Shown piece after piece: positions 1-12,180 of a stretch of DNA of 64,000 nucleotides. The stretch is taken from NCBI RefSeq assembly GCF_958295425.1, contig NC_081144.1, positions 25,044,827 to 25,108,826 on the forward strand, read 5' to 3'. The notes under the pieces were generated by a model. The model worked only from the letters and a program-made list of their open reading frames with translations, had not been told where the DNA came from and ran no database searches. Numbering within the stretch: position 1 is the stretch's first letter; each line of letters begins with the position of its first letter. The translations under genes and the position numbers were made by a program. The DNA comes from Solea solea (Eukaryota; Chordata; Actinopteri; Pleuronectiformes; Soleidae).

Positions 1-1240
1 CGCACGCACACACACACATTTATATCATGTTTCCAATGATAAGTTCATAATTCCAATAATTATAATATTTATTAACGCTCCACAACCCCCCACAAATATT
101 ATGGGGTGTAAGGAAAGTCGGCTGCTGCTAAGCGATGACATCATCGCACAGAGTCAGCTGATTCTCCTCGTGGGGCCAAGGTTGTAACCATGGCAACACA
201 CACTGGCGACCTTTGAACCTGTTACAGGCTGGAACCTGCAGGACACACACACTCACACACACACATTTTCATATTGTATTTTATTTTTTATAGAATTTTT
301 CTCTGTTGTGATGAATTTTTTATAAAATACTAAAATTCACTTAAACTTGTCACCTTATTTACACAAAGTGTCACCACTGAAAACCATTATAAAGTCATTT
401 TTTAACTCTGTTTAGCATCGTGTACCTGTAATTCCCCTGCTCGTCCAACAGGTGGTGGTATTGTATATGAAAGGCCGACGGAAGCCGATTCAGAAAATAC
501 TGAAAATGATTTTTTTTTGTTAAAAGTAGAATTAAGATCTGGGCTAATGTTTTAAAAAATCATTTATATATTTATATTATGTATATACAAAAAATCTCTG
601 ACTTTTGAAAATGGCAGCGTTTTTTTAATGTGTACAAATTGAAACTTTAATTTTGAATCCCAACAAATGTCCATGCTAACACACAACCCTGCCATTTTCA
701 AAATAAAAGCCTCGGTTTCTATTCACTCATGCTAAAATACAAGCACAATTTTTCTTAATAAAAGTCTTGGTTTCTCTTCATTCATGCTAAAACCCAACCC
801 TGCAGTTTTCAAAATAAAAGTCTCAGCTTCTGTTCGCCCATGCTACAACACAACCATTGAATTTTCAAAATAAAAGTCTGAGTTTAGCGTATACAGTCAC
901 CTGATGTTTGATGTTTTAAAAAAAATAATAATTAGGAGCAGGATCAGCTCTGTGGAGGCGGCCATTTTGGGCCACACTGTTTTTACAATTGACAAACTAA
1001 ATGATTTGAGTTGTGATGCTAACTGTAGGCTACACAGCTTCTCCAACACACACTGAATGGTGATACATTTTATGCACTGTGCCTTTAACTCAGGACAAAC
1101 TTCACATTTTTACCCAACGATATCGTCATTGTTGTTGCTGTAATAACAGCTGCAGCCTGACGGTGGTGCTGACGCCTTCTTTAATGACCTTCAGTCAAGA
1201 GTGAAGGTCACAAACTGAAAGCTCCGCCCCCTCCTCACTG
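1..1240. other. AT-rich intergenic region with short direct repeats
   Basis: No gene is visible. Between about 661 and 890 an imperfect unit of roughly 60-70 bp recurs three to four times; each copy carries the words ttttcaaaataaaagtct and ttcactcatgctaaaa. Short CA runs lie at the window start and near 240-265. Nothing else could be assigned. Confidence 0.5.
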
Positions 1241-1700
1241 CAGCAGAATGAATGAAATCGGTAATCGTTAGTGAGCGAGTGACCTTCACTGAGACAGAGC
1301 CAAGGATGGAGGAGAAGGAGGCGAGGAAAGGAGGAAACATGGAGAGGGAAGGAGAGGAGAGAGGTTTGAGTTTCATCAGCAGGAGAAACTTTAACATCTT
1401 CATCCTCAAAGGAGAGAAAGTTACTAAAGTCTCAAGTTTTGTTTTAAAAGAAATCAAAAAAATTCTGCATAAAAACAAACAAATTTCAGGAGAGGAGACA
1501 AGGAGACATGGAGAATTTAGGAGACAAAGAGACATATGGAGAAATTTAGGAGACATTAAGAAAGTGAGAGAGGAAAGAAGACAAAGACGCATGGAGAGAT
1601 TTAGAGGAGAGGAGACAAGGAGACATGATGAAAGTGAGAGAGGAAAGGAGATGAAGGTGAGGAGGAGGAGAAACAAGACGGAGACTGAGGAGGTTTTTAC
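1240..1700 (+). repeat. purine-rich degenerate repeat (GGAGA/GACA type)
   Basis: The + strand is almost all purine and repeats words such as aggagaggagacaaggagac. The purine bias leaves a 152-codon frame open, but the peptide is low-complexity E/R/K with no family resemblance and is not proposed as a gene. Confidence 0.6.
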
Positions 1701-1711
1701 TCAAGCATGAA

Positions 1712-1863
1712 ATGAAGTGTGTGTGTGTGTGTGGCTACATACTGTGTTTACACCTGAAGACTGAACCAGGAGAGTCTGGAGACCTGGTTCAAGAGCAGGT
1801 CTCTGTAGACACACACACACACACACACACACAGAAGGCAGAAAGTCATTACTTTTCTTGCAA

Positions 1864-1895
<32 letters not shown>

Positions 1896-1935
1896 CTGTC
1901 GGTGTGTGTGTGTGTGTGTGTGAGTGTGTGTGTGT
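1712..1935. repeat. compound GT / CA / GT microsatellite
   Basis: A (GT)n tract near 1718, a (CA)n tract near 1810-1832 and a longer interrupted (GT)n tract near 1867-1934 follow one another. The CA block between GT blocks could fold into a hairpin. Confidence 0.85.
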
Positions 1936-2451
1936 AATCCCTCCATCAGTATTCTGCTCATGTTTTCTAACAGAATGAAGGAAATTGAAGGAGGAGGAGT
2001 CTCTTCAACATGGACTTCTTTTCATTACACATGCTCACCGTGTTTCATTCCTCCTCTTCATCATTCTTCCTCTTCTTCTGCTCTCTCCCTTTCTTCCTTC
2101 TCTCTCTCTTCCTCCTTTTCTTCCTGCTCCTGTTATTCATCATCACTCACTCACCTCACTGGAGTGACTGAAGGTGAACGTGAGCAGAATGTGTGTGTGT
2201 GTGTGTGTGCTTGTTAAACCTGAGGTCACAGAGGTCCTCTGTTTGATGACATCACTGTCACTCACTTTGCTCTCACCTTCACAAACTGACTCTACAATCT
2301 CTGGGTTTATTCCACGTCGGCTCCTCCTCCTCCTCCTCCTCCCACCCCCTGCACCCTTCCATCATGTTGACGAGCTGTCGCCACTATCTGATTTATTCAC
2401 TTCCTTCAAATGCACTCAGCTAAATGAGTCACAGTGGTTTACCTCTATGTG

Positions 2452-2731
2452 ACAGGAAACTGAAGTTTGTAAACCACTCACTCTCCCACACCAAATCCAT
2501 AGAGATAATCAGTGATTTTAGCTGCAGGGACACAGGAGCTGCTGGTCCTCTGCTGCCTCGTGTGGTCACTTTGTGTCACTGAGGTAAATCTGAACGAAGC
2601 CGAATTCACTAAAATAAGACATTTGAACTGAATGAAGGAGGCAGCAGTGGATCAACAACTCCTGTGTGTGTGAAGTTAAAATCACTGATTTTCTCTGTGG
2701 GGTTTGGTGTGGGAGAGTGAGTGGTTGTCCC
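2452..2731 (+). repeat. foldback repeat, copy 1
   Basis: Near-palindromic element. The left arm carries ctcactctcccacacca and the right arm its reverse complement tggtgtgggagagtgag. The inner halves are related to each other: one has cacaggagctgctggtcctc, the other a diverged inverted version with ggcagcagtggatcaacaac. The same unit recurs through the window. No coding capacity; it resembles a MITE or foldback element. Confidence 0.85.
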
Positions 2732-2949
2732 CAGCAGCACACTTCAAAAAAAAAGAGCATGATCTATCCCTTTAAAGTGATCGTCTCTAATGTTCATGGC
2801 AGTAAACCTTCACCTCCATGTCACACACACACAAACACTCATTGTAAAAGGTCACGACCTTTGTTCATGTTCTCACTGATTCACGATCTGTTCATGAGCA
2901 TGGGAGAGGAACGACGTCCTTGAACGCACCGCTGCATGTTTGGGTGTAC

Positions 2950-3110
2950 GTGTGTGTGTGTGTGTTCTGTCGTAAACACTGACCTTGTCAGGACCAGTAG
3001 TCCTCATGGAGACCAAAACCTGGTCCTAATGAGGCAAAACCTCTGTTAGAGTTTAGGACTAAGATTAGAATTGTGGTTATGTTTAAGGTTAGTGATCAGA
3101 CTTTGTTTAG
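2950..3110 (+). repeat. interspersed repeat flanked by GT tract, copy 1
   Basis: A GT microsatellite is followed by text of the type ggaccagtagtcctcatgga and then agattagaattgtggttatg. The same order of GT tract, ggac-rich block and ggttag-type block returns at 7840-8140, and in reverse near 54600-54800. The class is unknown. Confidence 0.55.
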
Positions 3111-3119
3111 TCTGTTTAA

Positions 3120-3995
3120 GTGAGAGGGAGTCAATGCAGAGTCGTGTGTGTGTGTGTGTGTGTTTTCATTGTTTGGGTCCAACCTGCATCATTAATCAGG
3201 AATGTGAGGCTCCTGTTACTGGGTCACAACAAGGGAATGGCCTCGGTTTGTGAGTGTGTATCACACGCACACACACACACACACACATTTACATTCACAT
3301 TCACCGGGGCACAGTCCTGCTGCAGGGCTGCAACAGAAACATTGCAGCAGTTAAAGGTGTCGTTCAGTCTTTTTAAATGTGCTGTGAGCGCCCCCTGCTG
3401 CTGAGAAGCAGTCTGACACGCAGAGGCCTCACTCTCAACACAACAAGAAGAAGAGGAAAAACAGATTTAAGTCACTGAACAATACATGTAAAGTTGCAGT
3501 ACGTAACTCTCTCAGACCTGACTGAGGGAACGTTTTTGTGTATGCAGCAGCAGAGCAGGAAAAAATGTCACCGGGCGACACAAGATCTATGCATAACAGA
3601 AACACAGAGAGAGAGACATGTGCAGTTACAGGCTGGTTCTCAGCAGCAGGGGGCGCTGCTCACATCACAGTCACTATACATTCTTCAAATACACAAACTA
3701 TGCCTTTAAGTCCAGTGTGAACAGGGTTAGTGAGTTTGTATTTCTGCCTCGACAAACAGAAGATTCTGGTTCAGCTCCAGATGACCTGCTCTCCCCCACA
3801 TTCTTCTGTGTGTGTGTGTGTGTGTGCGTGTGTGTGTGCGTGTGCATGTGCATGCATATGTGTGTGTGTGTGTGCGTTCTTCCCACATGTGTTTCTGATC
3901 ACTGCGCAGAGACACAGTGAGAGACATGGAGGAGATGAGACAGAAGACTCATCTCACCTTGACGTCTCTCTCTCAGTTTTCGTTGCACATCAGGT

Positions 3996-4028
<33 letters not shown>

Positions 4029-4030
4029 GA
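3120..4030. repeat. cluster of GT/CA and GACA microsatellites
   Basis: GT tracts near 3143-3165, CA near 3266-3287, a GT/GC alternating block near 3808-3875 and a short (cagacaga)n run near 3998-4020 lie here. The intervening sequence is not recognised. Open frames through these tracts are low-complexity artefacts. Confidence 0.7.
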
Positions 4031-4365
4031 TGGACCGACTCATTGATTAACTGACCACATGATTGATCGCACGCTGCTCACTGATGTCAGACCTTAGATT
4101 ATAGTGTAGTGCTGTCATTGTCCCTGAAGTCAGAGGAAAGAATAATGTGTGTGTGTGCATCAGCTGATTTAAAACAGTAATCACTTGCTCAATTCATGAA
4201 TGAATCAGCAGGAGATGAATTTATTTTGACTGATTGACTGTTGACGTTGTTGAGTTCATCTTCATGTCGTTAAATACGATGATCATGTGTCTCTGAAACA
4301 AACTCTATCCAATCAGGAGCCAGAACTCCAGAAAGAGGGCGGTCCTCTCTGCCTCTGCTGTTGGC

Positions 4366-4595
4366 AGCCCTTGGCCAAGTGGAAAGGGAACTTGACTTGT
4401 AACCGGAGGGTTGCTGGTTCAAAATCCCCACCCGGCCAAAAAGGGCTGGGGTACCCCTGAGCAAGGTACCCAACCCCCAATGCTCCCCGGGCGCTACTCA
4501 CTGCTCCTAATTCTAGGATGGGTCAAATGCAGAGGAATACTTTCCCTAAGGGGATTAATGAAATTAAGTTCTTCTTTATTCTTCTGTAAGTAGCA
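4366..4595 (+). repeat. tRNA-derived SINE
   Basis: The left end looks like a Pol III promoter: an A-box-like segment around ttggccaagtgg and a B-box-like ggttcaaaatcc about 40 bp later. The 3' part (ctgctcctaattctaggatg, then aggaatactttccctaaggg) ends in a T/A-rich tail. The same 3' segment is found inside the Tc1-like element at 50176-50262, so it is an interspersed family. Confidence 0.75.
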
Positions 4596-4619
4596 AAAAT
4601 ATAGCATTGCGTCCTAAAG

Positions 4620-4700
4620 AATTGTCAGGAGCAAAACAGTTAGCCCATACCTAGCTAAAGGTTAGCAAAAACATGTTTAAAAGCTAGCCAAAAGATATTT
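4620..4700 (+). repeat. short TTAGC-type degenerate repeat
   Basis: Words of the form gttagc and agctagccaaaag recur at irregular spacing. The same vocabulary builds the longer arrays at 6600-7165, 16430-16770 and 17270-17970. Confidence 0.45.
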
Positions 4701-4936
4701 TTATTCTTTTTATATGCCAAAAAGACGAAGTTAAGATAAAATATTGATTGATCGATGAATAATGAAGTCACATATATGTAAGTAGAGCACACATACACAC
4801 ATACACACACACTCACACACACACACACAGATACACATACATCATTAAATCGTCAGAGTTAAAGTTAAAGTATAAAGTGAAGCAGCAGCTTTTAAATATT
4901 CAGTCATAATGGCTGAGCCGAGGCTGCGCTCAGCCA

Positions 4937-5050
4937 CGCACTGTATATATATATATATATACTGTATATATACATATATATGTACATTATATATATATAT
5001 ATATACATATATGTATATATATATATATATATGTATACTGTATATATAAA
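4937..5050. repeat. AT microsatellite
   Basis: (TA)n tracts are interrupted by short tgtaca and ctgta words. No gene. Confidence 0.9.
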
Positions 5051-5149
5051 GTGTGTGTGTGTCCAGTGGTCACGTCCCTGCAGAATCACACTCTCTCTCC
5101 GTCATCTATTTCTGTCTCTGAGTAGGAAGGATGGATGAACTGCCTGGAG

Positions 5150-5435
5150 GGAGGGAGAGAGAGAGAGAGAGAGAGGAGGTGAAAGTCTCCCTTCTCTCTC
5201 TCTCTCTCTCTCTCTCTCCGCCGCTCTCTCTCTCTCTCTCTCCGCCGCTCTCTCTCTCTCTCTCTCTCCCCCCCTGTCTCTCTCTCTCTTTGTCTCTCTC
5301 TCTCTCGCTGTCTCTCTCTCCCTCTCTCTTTGTCTTGACTCTGTTTGTTTGCAGTTTGTATCAAAGTAATTGAAGATGACTTTTCTCAGGAGATGGATGA
5401 GAGGAGGAGGAGGAGGAGGAGGAGGAGGAGGAGTG
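5150..5435. repeat. GA/CT and GAG microsatellites
   Basis: A short GA run is followed by long (CT)n tracts interrupted by ccgccg, then, after a gap, a (gag)n run near 5401-5432. Confidence 0.9.
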
Positions 5436-5718
5436 ATACAGTGATGGAGGAGTTAACATGACATGGATGGAGGGAGTGAAGCTGTTGTTCTTTGACAGTC
5501 TGAAGCAGATCAGCACATTAATCTTTCATGGATAATATTTTACAGTGAACTGTTTTTAAATGTCAGTGAACACATCATCATCCACTTGTTTCATGTGTTG
5601 AAGCCTGATGATCAGTCTGAAGTCAACATCCCATGATGACCAAGTGAAAAATGTAGTGTTCCGTCACTTAAAGAGGGAAAATCTGACGTGAATTAATGTG
5701 AGTGAACACGAACAGACA

Positions 5719-5951
5719 GACTTTTCCAACAGGAAACTGACGTTTGTAAAGCACTCACTCTCCCACACCAAAGCCCAGAGAGAACATCAGTGATTTTAGC
5801 TGGCGGGACACAGGAGCTGCTGGTCCTCTGCTGCCTCCATCACTAACTTCAAATGTCTGATTTTGTAAAATTCAGCATTTAAAATCTTTCATTCAGAATG
5901 ATTTAGAGTGAGTGCTTTACAAACTTCAGTTTCCTGTTGGAAAAGTCTGTA
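5719..5951 (+). repeat. foldback repeat, copy 2
   Basis: Both outer arms are preserved: tttccaacaggaaactgacg on the left and its inverted partner cttcagtttcctgttggaaa on the right. The inner part is shortened relative to the other copies. The sequence just outside the right arm, gataaagacgtgaacatgt, also follows copy 6, so the repeat unit extends past the arms. Confidence 0.85.
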
Positions 5952-6599
5952 ACAGTAAGATAAAGACGTGAACATGTGACGTAGATATCGCAGATTTAAA
6001 CTGACGTAAATTTTATTACACGTCTTTTTTAAATGTTAAAATCAGTTTTACAGAGTTATTGGTGAAGAAGGAAGGAAGAAGGAAAACTCAGCTCTAAACT
6101 CAGAACCTTTTCCTCTCTGTGCTCCAGGCTTCACAGCAGGTCAGTGACAGCACTGAGGTCAGAGGTCAGAGTGAGTCGATCTGTGGTCACTCAGCGACAA
6201 CGTTCAGGCGGAGAAAATGAAAACAAAAAAAGTAACGCAATGATTCACAGTTAGGAAGCAGCTGCTGCTGCTGCTCCGAGCCAAACAGCTGCACACACAC
6301 ACACACACACACTGAGCTCTCCTGGGTGCAGGTCAGCGGGTGACCAGGTGTAGGTGGAGGACGGGTGAGGAGGAGTCCAGTGTAACGTCAAACAGCCTGA
6401 AGCTGTTTGCAACCATAGAAAAACAGATGAATAAATAGAGAAGAGAAATGTTGCCCCCTGTGGAGGACAAATGAAATGTCCCCTCAGGGACACACACAGA
6501 GAGAGGACAGACTTGTCCACTCTGAAACACTTTCACCACTACGTCCTTTTTCCTAAAAGGTTTGACCTTTTTTTTTCACTCCTGAGCAAACTAGATGTT

Positions 6600-7165
6600 A
6601 AAGGTCATGTGACTTTGAGACCCCTGGGTTAGCGTTAGCTAAAAGTTAGTCAAAAGATGGTCAAAGCTGAGGTTAGCAAAAAATAAATTATTCAAAGGAG
6701 AAAATGATAGCTTAGTGTTAGGTAACAGAGCTGAAAGTGAACAGTTGACAAAGTTTGTCAAAACGTTGTCAGACGTTAGCAAAAAGTTGCACAAAAGATT
6801 CCTAACAGTTAGCTAATTGACAGTCAAGTGTTAAAATTATTAGTTATTAGTTTGCCAAAAAAAAGTTAGCCACAACATAGCTGCACTTTAGCCATACGTT
6901 AGCCAAAAGTTAATGAAAAGAGACCTGAAAGTTACTTAAAAGAGCTAAATATTAGCCAAAAGTAAGCAAAAGAGATTGCTCGTTATCAAGAGCCAATAAC
7001 TAAAATATACCAATAAACATAGACTTAAGTTGGTTAAGAGTTAGCTACAGTAAGCAAAGAAAGATCTTAACAAAATGTTTTCCCCGAGCAAAAGTTAGCT
7101 AAATGACAGTCAAGACTTTAGCTATAAGTTAGCCACAACATAGCTTAGTGTTAGCTTTAAGTTAG
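6600..7165 (+). repeat. degenerate TTAGC/CAAAAG tandem array
   Basis: Roughly 10-20 bp words such as gttagctaaaagttag and ttagccaaaagtta recur with no fixed period for over 500 bp. Arrays of the complementary strand (tttggctaactctttagcta type) occupy sulf2 introns 4 and 5. Confidence 0.65.
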
Positions 7166-7839
7166 CCACAGTCACCAGTAGGAGGCAGCACTGTGTGACT
7201 CACACACACACACACACACACACACTGGAACAGTAAAATGTGATTTATTCTCCATTTTTCTCTGCGGGAATTAAAGGTGTCAGTTGTCTCCACGGTAGCT
7301 GCTCACCGACACTTTTGATATTTATACACATTGTGATCAGTTGTTTGTTTCCATATTGATCTGTCATGATGGTGTTTCATTGAGTCATCCGTTATTAATT
7401 CATTCATTACTAATTCATTGGCGACTATATTTTTCTGCTTTCTTTGCTTTTTGTAACAAAGAAACTCAAACTCAATCGTTGTCTCTGAGCCAAACCATTG
7501 ATCTAGTAAATGAGAAAATAATCATCAGATGAATCGATAATGAATATTAATTTGTTACACACACACACTCAGACACACTCACACACAGTGAGTTTAGGTT
7601 GAAACTGGCAGATACCTCAGTAGTTCATCGTCTCTGTAGACGCTGACGATGCAGCGCTATACGTCACGTTCTTCACATTTATGACAAGAAGTTTGATTTT
7701 AATAAGAAACACACACACACTCACACACTCACACACACTGTGGTGCAGTCACCTGCTGAGATCCTCAATTTCCTGTGAGCCTCACAAACTTCCTGTCACC
7801 TCATTGATTTACTGTTCCATTACTCTACGTGTGTGTGTG

Positions 7840-8145
7840 TGTGTGTGTGTGTGTCCAGGTATTACTAATGTTGTGGGGACCTAAACCTGTTCACACAGTC
7901 ACATGATGGGGACTTGTCTTCCTTGTGGGGACAAACATCAAGTCCCCATAATGTAAATGACTACATTTTAAGGTGAAGATATGTTTTAAGGTTAGGTTGA
8001 GGTTAGGGTTAGAATTAGGATTAGGCCAGTAGTAATTGTGGTTACGGTTAGAGTAAGTCTCCAGGAAATGAATGTAAGTCAATACTATGTCCCCTCAAGT
8101 CATGAATGTCAAACTGTGTGTGTGTGTGTGTGTGTGTGTTCAAAG
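7840..8145 (+). repeat. interspersed repeat with terminal GT tracts, copy 2
   Basis: A GT tract leads into tattactaatgttgtggggac, a ggggac-rich block, a block of ggttagggttagaattagg type, and a second GT tract near 8115-8140. It is related to the repeats at 2950 and 54600. The ttaggg-like words lie inside this repeat and are not a telomere remnant. Confidence 0.6.
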
Positions 8146-8533
8146 ACCTGCATTTTTGGCTCAGCTCCTCACCGGAGTAATTACACACGCACACACACAC
8201 ACAATTTAAGGATGAGCAGCAGTTGTTGCCATGGTGACATCTGACTGACCACAGAGTCACTCTGACCTTTCCTGCAGGTTAAAGTCGACTGTAGTTACTC
8301 ATTTATTTCACTCATTCATGTGTATCTTGCTGTTCAAGTCATGTGACTGTGGTCGTTTGATCACAAGTAAAGTCGACTCTCCTTGGGCTAACATGTAGCA
8401 GTGAGTTTGTAACTAAAAACCAAGCATGCAGCAACAAGGGGGCGCTAACAGGCAGCTAACAGGCAGCTAACAGGGCGTTTACATCATTTTTACATCGTTT
8501 ACTCAATGTTTTTTTTCTTTTTTTGTTTTTCAG

Positions 8534-8573
8534 GTCCAAGTTGAACATTGTTTACTCTCCAGAGCTGCATGAG
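8534..8573 (+). other. candidate non-coding 40-nt exon (possible sulf2 5'UTR)
   Basis: A strong polypyrimidine tract ending ttttttgtttttcag precedes 40 nt, which are followed at once by gtaacacacac, a donor that leads into a long CA tract like many sulf2 donors. The first sulf2 coding exon has its own acceptor at 14866, so at least one upstream non-coding exon must exist, and this is the best candidate seen. The assignment is inferred from splice signals alone. It could also belong to another transcript or be chance. Confidence 0.3.
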
Positions 8574-9030
8574 GTAACACACACACACAAACACACACAC
8601 ACACACACACACAAATGCAAGGTCTTTGTCCATCATGAAAACACAAACACTGAAGAGTGTTTCTCATCTGTATCCATGGTTACAGCTGTGTGTGTGTGCG
8701 TGTTTTTGTTTTTGCTGTTGTTCACAATTTAATGTCAGTCAGAGCAGTCAGAGGTCAAAAGGTCAAACAGTGCCGCAGCTAACACGCTAACTGATTAGTT
8801 CGGCCTGATGCTGGCAACACAGCTCACAGCAGGAGGTGTACACACACACACACACACACAGCCAGAATGATGCCAGAGCCCCAGTGGGCTTCTCTCTCCC
8901 TCCCCTCCTCTCCCCCTCTCTCTCTGTGGATCTTGTTTCCACGGCGCCTCACTGACTCTTGTCTGTCAGTAGACCTGGACCTGGAAACTGTCCCAGTCTT
9001 CATCCTCCTACAGCGTTTTTTTGCTAGCCA

Positions 9031-9322
9031 GACTTTTCCAACAGGAAACTGAAGTTTGTTAACCGCTCACTCTCCCACACCAAACCTCATAGAGAAAATC
9101 ATTGATTTTAGCTTGCAGGGACACAGGAGCTGCTGGTCCTCTGCTGCCTCGTGTGGTCACTTTGTGTCACTGATTTAAACCTGAATGAAGGATTTTAATG
9201 CCGAATTAACAGCATAAGACATTAGAACTTAGTGATGGAGGCAGCAGTGGATCAACAACTCCCGTGTGTGTGATGTTAAAATCCCTGATTTTCTCTATGG
9301 GGTTTGGTGTGGGAGAGTGAAT
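9031..9322 (+). repeat. foldback repeat, copy 3
   Basis: Full-length copy. The left arm starts ttttccaacaggaaactgaa and runs through the conserved ctcactctcccacacca; the right arm ends in tggtgtgggagagtgaa. The inner halves match copies 1, 5 and 6. Confidence 0.87.
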
Positions 9323-9334
9323 TCTTCATCCCTT

Positions 9335-9865
9335 AAAGGCGACATAGAATGCTTGTATCACACATATATGTTAGTTATGGAGGTCTACTTACATATATTA
9401 ACTTGTTTTCATGGTTAAAAACCTCCTAATCGCTGCAAACGAGCCGATCAAAATATCTCCTCACTGACGCTCTCGTCAGCCGCGCTGTTTCAGACCAAAA
9501 CCACACCCCCAGAATGTGGACTGTGTTGTGATTGGCCAGTCAACGAGAGCTTTCCCACTGTCCTGTGATTGGCCAGGTACCTGGAAGTGACATAATAGAT
9601 AGGCTAGCTCTCAGATACACAGCTCCCCCTCTGGCATGGTGGATGCTCTGCATCTCAGCAGCTACAACGAGAGTAGTTCTTCTTCTTCTGTGGTTGAATG
9701 TACGCAACCGGATGTGCCTACGGCGGTGAGAGGAGTGGTGAGGATTTCTGATGACGACATCAAATTAAGGAAGTGCCGATCCGCTTCGCAGAGCCCAGGA
9801 AAACAATACAACACTATTTTCTCAGCAGTGGCTGAACTGTTTGTTCTGAAACTTTAGGGTTTCAT
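9335..9865 (+). repeat. unclassified interspersed repeat with a short open frame
   Basis: The segment starts near ttaaaggcgacatagaatgc and looks like a dispersed teleost repeat from memory of its opening words; the class is not known to me. It contains tandem cctgtgattggcca-type words and a 73-codon frame (9636-9854) rich in serine, with no recognised domain. The frame could be a transposon protein start or chance. Confidence 0.4.
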
Positions 9866-10059
9866 AAACGAGGTAATGACGCAGATACACACACAAACGC
9901 AGCGTTAATTGGAGCTTCTGGTCTATGTGGGCTTTAATAATTCCTGGCAGACTGAACACTGAGAAGCACAGTGCTGCCCTCTACAGGAGGAAATGTTTCT
10001 GCTCCATGTCAAAGTTGTCGTCTCCTCAGTCTCGTCTTGTCCTCCATCAGGCGTGATGT

Positions 10060-10238
10060 CATCTGTGAGAGAGAGAGGGAGGGAGAGGGAGAGAGAGAGA
10101 GAGAGAGGGAGTGTGTGAGAGAGAGTGTTGTGTGTGAGAGAGAGAGGGAGAGAGAGAGAGAGAGAGGGAGTACGTGTGAGAGAGGGAGTGTAGTGTGTGA
10201 GAGAGGGAGTGTGTGAGAGAGAGAGGGAGAGAGAGGGA

Positions 10239-10281
<43 letters not shown>

Positions 10282-10794
10282 TGTGTGAGAGAGAGTGTTG
10301 TGTGAGAGAGAGAGAGAGAGGGAGAGAGAGAGAGAGGGAGTACGTGTGAGAGAGGGAGTGTAGTGTGTGAGAGAGGGAGTGTGTGAGAGAGAGAGGGAGA
10401 GAGAGGGAGTGCGTGTGAGAGAGGGAGTGTGTGTGAGAGAGGGAGTGTGTGTGAGAGAGAAAGTGTAGTGTGTGAGAGAGAGGGAGTGTGTGAGATAAAG
10501 AGGGAGAGCGATAGAGAGAGAGGGAGTGTGTGTGAGAGAGAGGGAGTGTGTGTGTGAGAGAGAGAGAGGGAGTGTGTGTGAGAGAGAGAGAGAGAGAGGG
10601 AGTGTGTGAGAGAGAGAGGGAGAGAGAGGGAGTGTGTGTGTGAGAGAGTGTAGTGTGTGAGAGAGGGAGTATGTGTGTGTGAGAGAGAGTGTAGTGTGTG
10701 AGAGAGAGAGTGTGTGAGAGAGAGAGGGAGAGAGAGAGGGAGGGAGTGTGTGTGTGTGAGAGAGGGAGTGTTGTGTGTGAGAGAGAGAGGGAGA
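10060..10794 (+). repeat. GAGA/GGGAGTGTGTGA satellite-like array
   Basis: The words gagagagggagtgtgtgaga repeat with variants for over 700 bp. The array is interrupted by the hAT-like element at 10795 and resumes at 11763, so it was one array of about 950 bp before the insertion. Confidence 0.85.
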
Positions 10795-11762
10795 CAGGGC
10801 CGGTTCTAGGCAGGCATATATGAAGGGGCAGTCAGAAATGTGAAGAGGGCATCATGTGTACACATCATGCTCCAGCACTTTTTATTCTGTGCTTATAGTA
10901 ACAATGCGTTCTTCATTGAAAGGGGTCTATGTGTCCAACCCCAACCTGGAGAAGTGAATTGCACTTTGTCAGGCCTCTACCTTCAGACCTGTCCAACTTG
11001 GGTGTCCCACCTGAAGACTAAGCTCCTGCTGGTATAGCTCTTAAGGTCACTGAGGCACGCAACCCCCCTGACCACAATAATGTGGCAATCCCTCAGGGGG
11101 GGAACTGAAAAATAAAAATAAAATAAATGAATGAAATAAAATAAAATAAAATAAAACATCCTTCATCCAGATTTTATCAACCAACAACATAACATTTATC
11201 TTAAGTGGATGGCCTAATTCTCAAATAAATGTTAACCTAAAATAGGACTTCACACACTATAGTCAATAAAAACCGCTGTGATTATAAAAAAAACCAGTAC
11301 ACAACTACAGCCTGGGGCGGGGCTTTACGTAGGGGACCGTCAGACACAGGTCACTTGTCTTCAGTTTGTCACATGCAGTGGACATGGGCACTCATCTCTG
11401 TGCTTGTAACGCTGCTCCTTCAAAGTCTAACCCACTCTGTGGCACAAACTGTCAGGCTACGTCTTGGCTCATTTCATACTGTGGGGTGTGTGCGTGTGTG
11501 TGTGTCTGTGCTGCGCAGCCTGTGAATACAAGCACAGCGGAGGGACAGAGACATGAGAGGGAAGCCGACACTTTATCGTGTGTGTCCCTTTGTCGGCGGA
11601 TTTTTCCGCTACTGCAGATTATTTTGTCAACTTATAATGTATAATAATTGTGTGAGTATATTAAAATGTGCTTTCTCAACTTCCAAAATTTCGATTTGAG
11701 GGGGCAAGACATTTATTTAAGGGGGCTCTGCCCCCTCTTGCCCCTGCGTAGAGCCGGCCTCG
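10795..11762. mobile_element. hAT-like non-autonomous DNA transposon
   Basis: The ends are imperfect inverted repeats: cagggccggttctaggc on the left, and gcgtagagccggcctcg on the right, which matches the inverse of the left end at 13 of 17 positions. The same 8 bp, gagggaga, lies directly outside both ends (10787-10794 and 11763-11770), the duplication length typical of hAT elements. Because the host array is itself GA-rich, that duplication could be partly fortuitous. The right end carries gggggctctgccccctcttg. No transposase is recognisable inside. Confidence 0.6.
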
Positions 11763-11891
11763 GAGGGAGAGAGAGAGGGAGTGCATGTGAGAGAGGGAGT
11801 ATGTGTGTGTGTGTGTGAGACAGAGTGTAGTGTGTGTGTGAGAGAGGGAGTGTGTGAGAGAGAGAGTGTAGTGTGTGAGAGAGAGAGTGTA

Positions 11892-11963
<72 letters not shown>

Positions 11964-12149
11964 GAGTGTAGAGGGAGGAGCTGATGGAAGGTGTAAAAGG
12001 AGAAAGTGATAGAGAGAGAGAGGAGGGTGAGCAGCAGCTCAGCTGTTCTTACAGCAGTGTAGAGTGAGCAGTCGTCGAGCAACCGTTGCTACGGAGATTG
12101 TGACCATGTCTGCCGCCGTGGTAACAACCAGTGAAGCGTCAGACTGAAC

Positions 12150-12180
<31 letters not shown>

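Noticed and set aside
1252..1710. 152-codon open frame rich in Glu/Arg/Lys
   Set aside because: It results from purine-rich repeats; no domain, no splice context and no recognisable homologue.
5086..5373. Ser-Leu and Arg-Glu polymer frames
   Set aside because: They are reads through CT/GA microsatellites on the two strands.
7990..8040. TTAGGG-like words suggesting an interstitial telomere
   Set aside because: Only a few imperfect copies occur, and they lie inside an interspersed repeat whose relatives at 2950 and 54600 carry the same block.
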